NCBI GenBank assembly: GCA_944739405.2
Contig: OX123193.2
Span: 6,332,331 to 6,396,330, forward strand
Reading direction: 5' to 3'
Origin: Euclidia mi
Lineage: Eukaryota > Arthropoda > Insecta > Lepidoptera > Erebidae
Length of the DNA: 64,000 nucleotides
Both the position numbers and the translations under genes were made by a program. The stretch's first letter is position 1. The number at the start of each line of letters is the position of its first letter. Positions 59,321 through 64,000 of this stretch are shown one piece after another. A model generated the notes under the pieces. That model worked only from the letters and a program-made list of their open reading frames with translations. It did not search any database and was not told the origin of the DNA.

Positions 59321-60583
59321 CGCTGCGGACCCACCGTAGCCCTGGCAATACCCCTGGGGGTATGGTGGAACTTTTAAAGCTTAACCGTACTCCTGGCTGA
59401 AATGCTCGTAGTGTTATACCAACGTGCTACGTGGACATTAAACTGAACAGTGTTATCTCTCGTATGATAATGACTTACTACTTACGTTTTTGTATTTTTA
59501 GACAAGCGAAGACAAGCGCTAGTACGATGATATAGTGCAACAAGGAGATAAATTAGAGAATAAAACGTTTAGGTATTACTGCTAATGGTTATAATGCTTT
59601 GTATATTATAGGTATAATCTGTGGTACTGTTGAAGACCCGTCATCATCATCATCCTTGCGCTGTCGAATCATTCCCACTAGTTCTATTAGCACAACTTGA
59701 TGAGAAGAATAGAAACAGTTATAGGAAATTTACCACTAGTTCTATGTATGTTTTACAAGGGTAGTTGTCAAAACATCGCGCTCACAAATCCGAATAAATA
59801 TGTATTTATAAAAATGTGTTAAACGAATGAACGTCTACAAAACAATTGAACGTCTACAAAACAAATGAACGTCTACAAAACAAATGAACGTCTACAAAAT
59901 AAATGACTACCAGAAAGTGATCAGCTATCAATAGTGATTGCAAAAAACAGGTGCATGCGATTTTCAACCTTATCGCCAATTCATGACAAACTTTTTTTTT
60001 TGTTTTTTCTCGCTTTCTGGCAATATTAGGGTAATAAAATTATAAATTCTGACTAATGTCAATTAGGTTGAAAATCGCATGCACCTGTTTTCTGCAACAC
60101 TATCGATAGCTGATCACTTTCTGTAAGTCATTTGTTTTGTAGACGTTCATTTGTTTTGTAGGCGTTCATTTGTTTTGTAAACGTTCATTTGTTTTACACA
60201 TTAAACAAATGAACGTCTACAAAACATATTTATTCGGATGTATGAGTGCGATGTTGTGACACTACGGATCATTCCCAGTAGTTCTATTGAATACCCTTGT
60301 AAAAACATACATAGAACTAGACTGGGAAATTTCCTATTACTTATCCCATTAGTTCTGTTCTCCTCATCAAGTTGTGCTAATAGAATTAGGACAGTTCTAT
60401 CATAGAATTGTTCAATGCTACTACTATACTGGGAATGATCCCACAAAATAGTAGAACTTGAAATTAACGAACTGAAATTAATAAACTAATCACACAACAA
60501 TATTATCTGGGAGTACGGGTTAAGCTTTGAAAGTCCCACCATACCCCCAGAGGTACTGCCAGGGGAACGGTGGGTCGGCAGCG
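59321..60583. mobile_element. 1.26-kb fold-back element nested in the TTAA element
   Basis: Ends CGCTGC-GACCCACCG (left) and its inverted form (right) are flanked by the 9-bp duplication AAAACTGTG (59312-59320 and 60584-60592). The outer 75 bp pair (cctgggggtatggtgg against ccaccatacccccag). Inside, further inverted segments pair with interruptions: ttcccactagttctat with the right side, a 19-bp tandem array, and gtgcatgcgattttcaacct at 59951-59970 with its complement near 60066-60085. Almost the whole element folds back on itself. The 9-bp duplication suggests a Mutator-like enzyme, but no transposase is encoded. Confidence 0.85.
59823..59905 (+). repeat. 19-bp tandem repeats, with inverted array opposite
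   Basis: Four units of aaatgaacgtctacaaaac (with small changes). An inverted array of about four units occupies 60128-60196, followed by one more forward unit at about 60204-60224. The two arrays lie symmetrically in the fold-back element. Confidence 0.9.
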
Positions 60584-61377
60584 AAAACTGTGCAGTACAA
60601 TCTACTTAGTTGTTTAATACTAAAAGGAGAAAAACAAGAACAAGTGAATGGACTTTGATCATCCGTAAATGTTTGTAACTTACGTATGATTTTGTATTTC
60701 TATAACAATAATATATTGTGTTGATTCAGCCTTAAATCACTTTTATTACTTGACAAAAACACACATCAGTATTTTATTATTACGAATGTCCCATCTGGAT
60801 ACTTTGTTTTTTAGTCTTTTAACACGCACAATACTACTTCTCTTTTACACTCGCTAAATGCCAATTTATTATTCACTCTATTATTTGTGATACTGAATTT
60901 ATTATAAATTGAAAATAAAACGTTGTAATATTGTAATACTCATGAATGAGAAGTGATTCCATAACTTTTAGTCATTTTCCTACTAAAGTTTAACTACTTT
61001 AGCAAAATCTCATTACACACGACGGCATTTTCAAATGTAACGTACACACACGCGAGTAAAAGAGCGAGCGCTTCCGACCGCAGCGCGAACGCGACTAAAG
61101 CCAAATGAGACATTTAGAAAAAAAAAGTTTGTCATCAATTTGTCAGTTTTTAATGTGCCACTTTTGAAGTTCGCATAACTCATCTACGGTTTTTTTACGC
61201 TGCGCTGTGGCACACGCACACACGAAACCCCCCCTCCGCTCCCCCCGCTCACTCGCTGACGCCATCGCCGTGTTTTTGTTTTTGCGGGGGGTGAGGTCGA
61301 GCTACGCACTGTACTGCAACCTCGCCTTAATGTAACACGTAATCGTTTTACATATAAATACGATGTATTACATTCCA

Positions 61378-61617
61378 GAGTTAACCTATCCTATACATTA
61401 TGAGACGCGCTTGTCTAAAGAGACAATCTTGGCTTCGAAAAATCCGGGGTTGACCGGTACTATCTCCGTCGAACAACTGTTTCACATCGCTGCTGACAGA
61501 AAGGAATACAAGAACCTGACGGACAACCCTTCAAAATTGAAGAGGCATATTAAGCAGAAGAATATAGGCACATTGACCACCCAAATCACGAACTATATGC
61601 CCTTATTCAAATGATCT
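61378..61617 (+). CDS. Possible terminal exon of an unidentified gene
   Basis: After an acceptor-like attacattccag (AG at 61377-61378) an open frame runs to TGA, reading ELTYPIHYETRLSKETILAS, KNPGLTGTISVEQLFHIAAD, RKEYKNLTDNPSKLKRHIKQ, KNIGTLTTQITNYMPLFK. Residue composition is balanced and looks like a real, basic C-terminal segment. The frame is also open upstream to an ATG at 61363, inside the putative intron end. It starts 50 bp after the TTAA element. An AATAAATAAAATCC run near 61950 could be a polyadenylation signal. I do not recognise the protein, and no partner exon was found. Confidence 0.4.
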
Positions 61618-61984
61618 CTGCAATGTGCATGATATACCTTTAATTTTACTTCTAAAATTCTACTTACACTGGTAAATTTTAATAGAAACTAATTTAACTA
61701 GTCTCATTCAAACAAAACCTCTTTACTCACCAGCTTTAGTTAGGAGCACTGATTTTGTATTATGCTTGTTTTAACATGTAGGCTCGGTGTATTGAGCTAG
61801 TGCTTGTATACAGAGTGCCTAGTGTTTTCAGGTTTTATGCGGGCTGAATAACTAAATATTTTCTGGTTACTATGCTATGTCCTACTAAACTTAATTAAGG
61901 TTAACCTTCTTTAAGTCGACGAAACGAGATCGTAGATGAGACAGATGGAAATAAATAAAATCCATCTTTATTATTTTCTCTTAA

Positions 61985-62230
61985 CTTTTATAGACTCACG
62001 TCTGTATTCCCGAAGGGGTAGGCAGGTGTGTACACCCACATTTCGCAATGAATTTTTAGGTCCCACGTAATAGGAGGTGAGCCTATTGCCGTTACCGGGC
62101 ACATCACCAGACTCCGTGCTGCTACTGAGAATTCGGAAAAACACAGTAACCGGAATACACAGTAACAGGGCATCGAACCCGGAACCTCCGATCAGCAGTC
62201 GCATACGCTATCCACAGGATCACGGAGGCA
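61985..62230 (-). mobile_element. tRNA-derived SINE, family A
   Basis: The minus strand runs from ctgcctccgtgatcctgtgg, B-box gggttcgatgccctg, through the shared body to taccccttcgggaatacaga, cgtgagtctataaaag. The head and B-box are slightly altered, so RNA polymerase III activity may be weak. Confidence 0.85.
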
Positions 62231-62261
62231 GTCAAGTTTCTCTTAACTATGCAGATGATAT

Positions 62262-62940
62262 GTCGAGTAATAATAATAATAATAATAATATTCATTTATT
62301 TGCTCAAAAATAGGTTTACATTTAACAAAAAGAGCATTTTCTAAAATATAAAGGCAAGGAAAAGTCAATAAATTATTGTTTTTAAAAATTGGAACACAGC
62401 TGTCAGTAACTTTTAAATCAAATATTGCTCGCAGACATCGTTTTTGGGCTTTAAAAATACTCTCCCTGTCGGTACAATTTCCCCAGAAAATAATTCCAAA
62501 CCTTAAAATGGAAACAACAAGACATGATATGCTAGTAATACTGTTTTGATATTAACTTTTTTCCTAAGGTTATAAAGTGCGTATGCAGATGCACTGAGCT
62601 TTTTACAGATTGCTTCAGCCTGCGGCATCCATGTCATTCACATGTGTATCATTATAGTTGATGTTCAAGTCATTAATACGTAGTCTTTGATAAAAATGCA
62701 TTGTTTTTGTTTTAAGTATGTTAATTTGTAAGTTGTTACTATTTAGCCAATTTATTATAACTTTAATGGTGTCATTTATATCGCTTTCGTAATTTTCATT
62801 ATTGACACATTTTAAGAGTGCTGTACTGTCGTCAGCAAAAAGTATCATGGGATGGTGGATTTGACGTGGGAGACCGTTAATGTAAGTTATAAATAACAAA
62901 GGCCCAAGGACGGTTCCCTGTGGTACACCAAATGTCGCAA
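62262..62940 (-). pseudogene. CR1/Jockey-group LINE RT fragment, minus strand
   Basis: Minus-strand coding starts at about 62936 with FGVPQGTVLGPLLFITYING, then MILFADDSTALLKCV (FADD box), NWLNSNNLQINILKTKTMHF, and NDMDAAG at 62615. After a shift, FLRKKVNIKTVLLAYHVLLF-like codons and FGIIFWGNCTDRESIFKAQK lead to KRCLRAIFDLKVTDSCVP near 62400. It ends at a TAA/AAT microsatellite (62265-62289). It is the third element of the same group in the window. Confidence 0.85.
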
Positions 62941-63885
62941 ATACTGCCGAATCAGTACAGGATTTTGGCCAAAACCTACCAAACTATTTGTCATATTATC
63001 GTACTCGTGCAGTCAAGTTATTCAAAGTTTAGTTCAGTAAATGCAATAACAACAATATACTATATTACGCATAATGATTATATTCAGTAGATTCATATTC
63101 TTATACAATACAATCGGCTTATGTTTAACTTACCACCAGATATAGTAACATATACTTAACAGACAAAAATAGTAAATGATCACCAAAATGAAACCCACAT
63201 TTTAATGTAAAATAATAACTAAGTAAAGCTTTTTGTTAGTTGTATGAAATACCAACACATACATTGGATTTAGTTACACCACCTACTTTAATAAACTAAG
63301 TTGTCGGAGCCCTGCTTCGCAGGGCCTCTATTTTTGAATTAAGCGTCGCAAGAGAACCTAACATAACCTATTTATTTGGTGATCATTTAAGATCTTACTG
63401 TTTGGTGTTCGAATACAATTTGATGTGCAGTAGTGACTAAAATAGCTAGTACTATAGTAATTTAAGACTTACTTCTTTTAATTTTCTGGTGTTAAGTATA
63501 TATTTTTGGTTAAAGACAGTCGTCTAAGTTTTGGTTAAAGAACTAAGGGTATCAAAGCATTTTATGGTGGTCATTATACGTAACCCCAATACAATCTATC
63601 GTACACCAATCAACTTACTCCACATCAAGCCTGTGTGCGGATAGCCGAACGATAAAGAGGCACTAATGGATCGTCGATATTGAGAAGATTGCGCCGCTTC
63701 CTGCTCGCCGCAGCCTCGCTTCAACCAAGTTTACTCTCCTATCAGAAGCATCCTTAGGCGGTGTACACAAGGAAGCTGAATATGGATATAGAGCTTATTT
63801 AAAATCCATACTAGTCCATTCCTTCTAATTCAGTTATTTATTACTATTATATTTTTTTAATTTTAATAATATAATACCTAATAAG
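62941..63885. other. AT-rich sequence with one small hairpin
   Basis: No coding feature. At 63308-63330 a short palindrome (gagccctgcttcgcagggcc) with a TTC loop stands out as GC-rich; it resembles SINE or MITE end fragments. Confidence 0.4.
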
Positions 63886-64000
63886 TTTTTTTTAAAGACA
63901 TCGCCCGCACTAGGACTAAATTTTGTGTCGCGGAGGACTTTCACAAACAGAAAAGTAACGGACATAATGTACACTCGACACAGCAATTTATGAATCGTAG
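63886..64000 (-). mobile_element. Family B SINE, cut by window end
   Basis: Minus strand: tgtcgagtgtacattatgtc, cggttactt-like cgttacttttctgtttgtga, aagtcctccgcgacacaaaa, tttagtcctagtgcgggcga, then an A run. Same 3' half as 7816 and 51646; the head would lie beyond the window. Confidence 0.8.

Larger units (their letters stand above)
58396..61326. mobile_element. TTAA-flanked inverted-repeat element (piggyBac-like MITE)
   Basis: 16-bp inverted ends GGCGAGGTTGCAGTAC (58396-58411, and reversed at 61311-61326) are flanked by TTAA on both sides (58392-58395 and 61327-61330). TTAA duplication is the mark of piggyBac-type insertion. Without the inner element (59321-60583 plus one duplication) it is about 1.66 kb. 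It has no transposase. GC-rich, CpG-rich blocks lie near both ends (58775-58840 and 61040-61300). Confidence 0.82.

Noticed and set aside
59823..60224. CRISPR-like array
   Set aside because: The 19-bp units are contiguous with no spacers and occur in both orientations within a fold-back element of a eukaryotic genome.

Overview
This window is nuclear DNA of an insect, most likely a moth or butterfly. It is AT-rich and dense in transposons. It carries tRNA-headed SINEs, RTE-type 3' tails, BEL/Pao, Penelope-like and Tc1 elements, and a repeat ending in the AAGTGCGAGTC motif that I know from lepidopteran genomes. No bacterial-style operon, CRISPR array, rRNA or free-standing tRNA gene was seen.

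The one host gene I recognise is the 3' part of Calx, the plasma-membrane Na+/Ca2+ exchanger (NCX family), on the + strand. Six exons can be placed: about 27771-27816, 29926-30025, 30723-30821, 34014-34172, 38383-38554 and 40940-41144. Splice sites and phases of the last five agree with each other. They encode the end of the regulatory loop, the second half of the membrane domain including the alpha-2 repeat, and the C-terminus. The penultimate exon has an in-frame TGA (38493-38495) where NCX proteins have Trp, inside the alpha-2 repeat. The 5' exons are not seen and probably lie upstream of the window. A second possible host exon, from an unidentified gene, is at 61378-61614.

Almost everything else is mobile DNA, much of it nested. 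1-9.5 kb: decayed SINE/LINE pieces and an internally deleted Penelope relic. 9.6-11.2 kb: a dead Tc1 element with TA duplications. 11.6-17.2 kb: a non-LTR retrotransposon split by a young Penelope-like element with an open 599-codon RT/GIY-YIG frame, 268-bp inverted terminal repeats and a 12-bp target duplication. 17.4-20.0 kb: LINE and Penelope fragments. 20.5-27.4 kb: a full-length BEL/Pao LTR retrotransposon with about 2% LTR divergence and CCTGT duplications; its single gag-pol frame is broken by two compensating frameshifts and two nonsense codons. 27.7-41.2 kb: the Calx exons, whose introns hold a LINE, SINEs, a terminal-inverted-repeat element and two abutting long hairpins. 41.2-47 kb: featureless AT-rich DNA. 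47-50 kb: a minus-strand LINE broken by one stop. 50.5-57.9 kb: SINEs, a lepidopteran-type MITE, an endonuclease-bearing LINE tail and another minus-strand LINE. 58.4-61.3 kb: a TTAA-flanked inverted-repeat element with a 1.26-kb fold-back element inserted in it. 62-64 kb: SINEs and a LINE fragment.

Family names come from motif recognition by eye. No search or alignment program was run.
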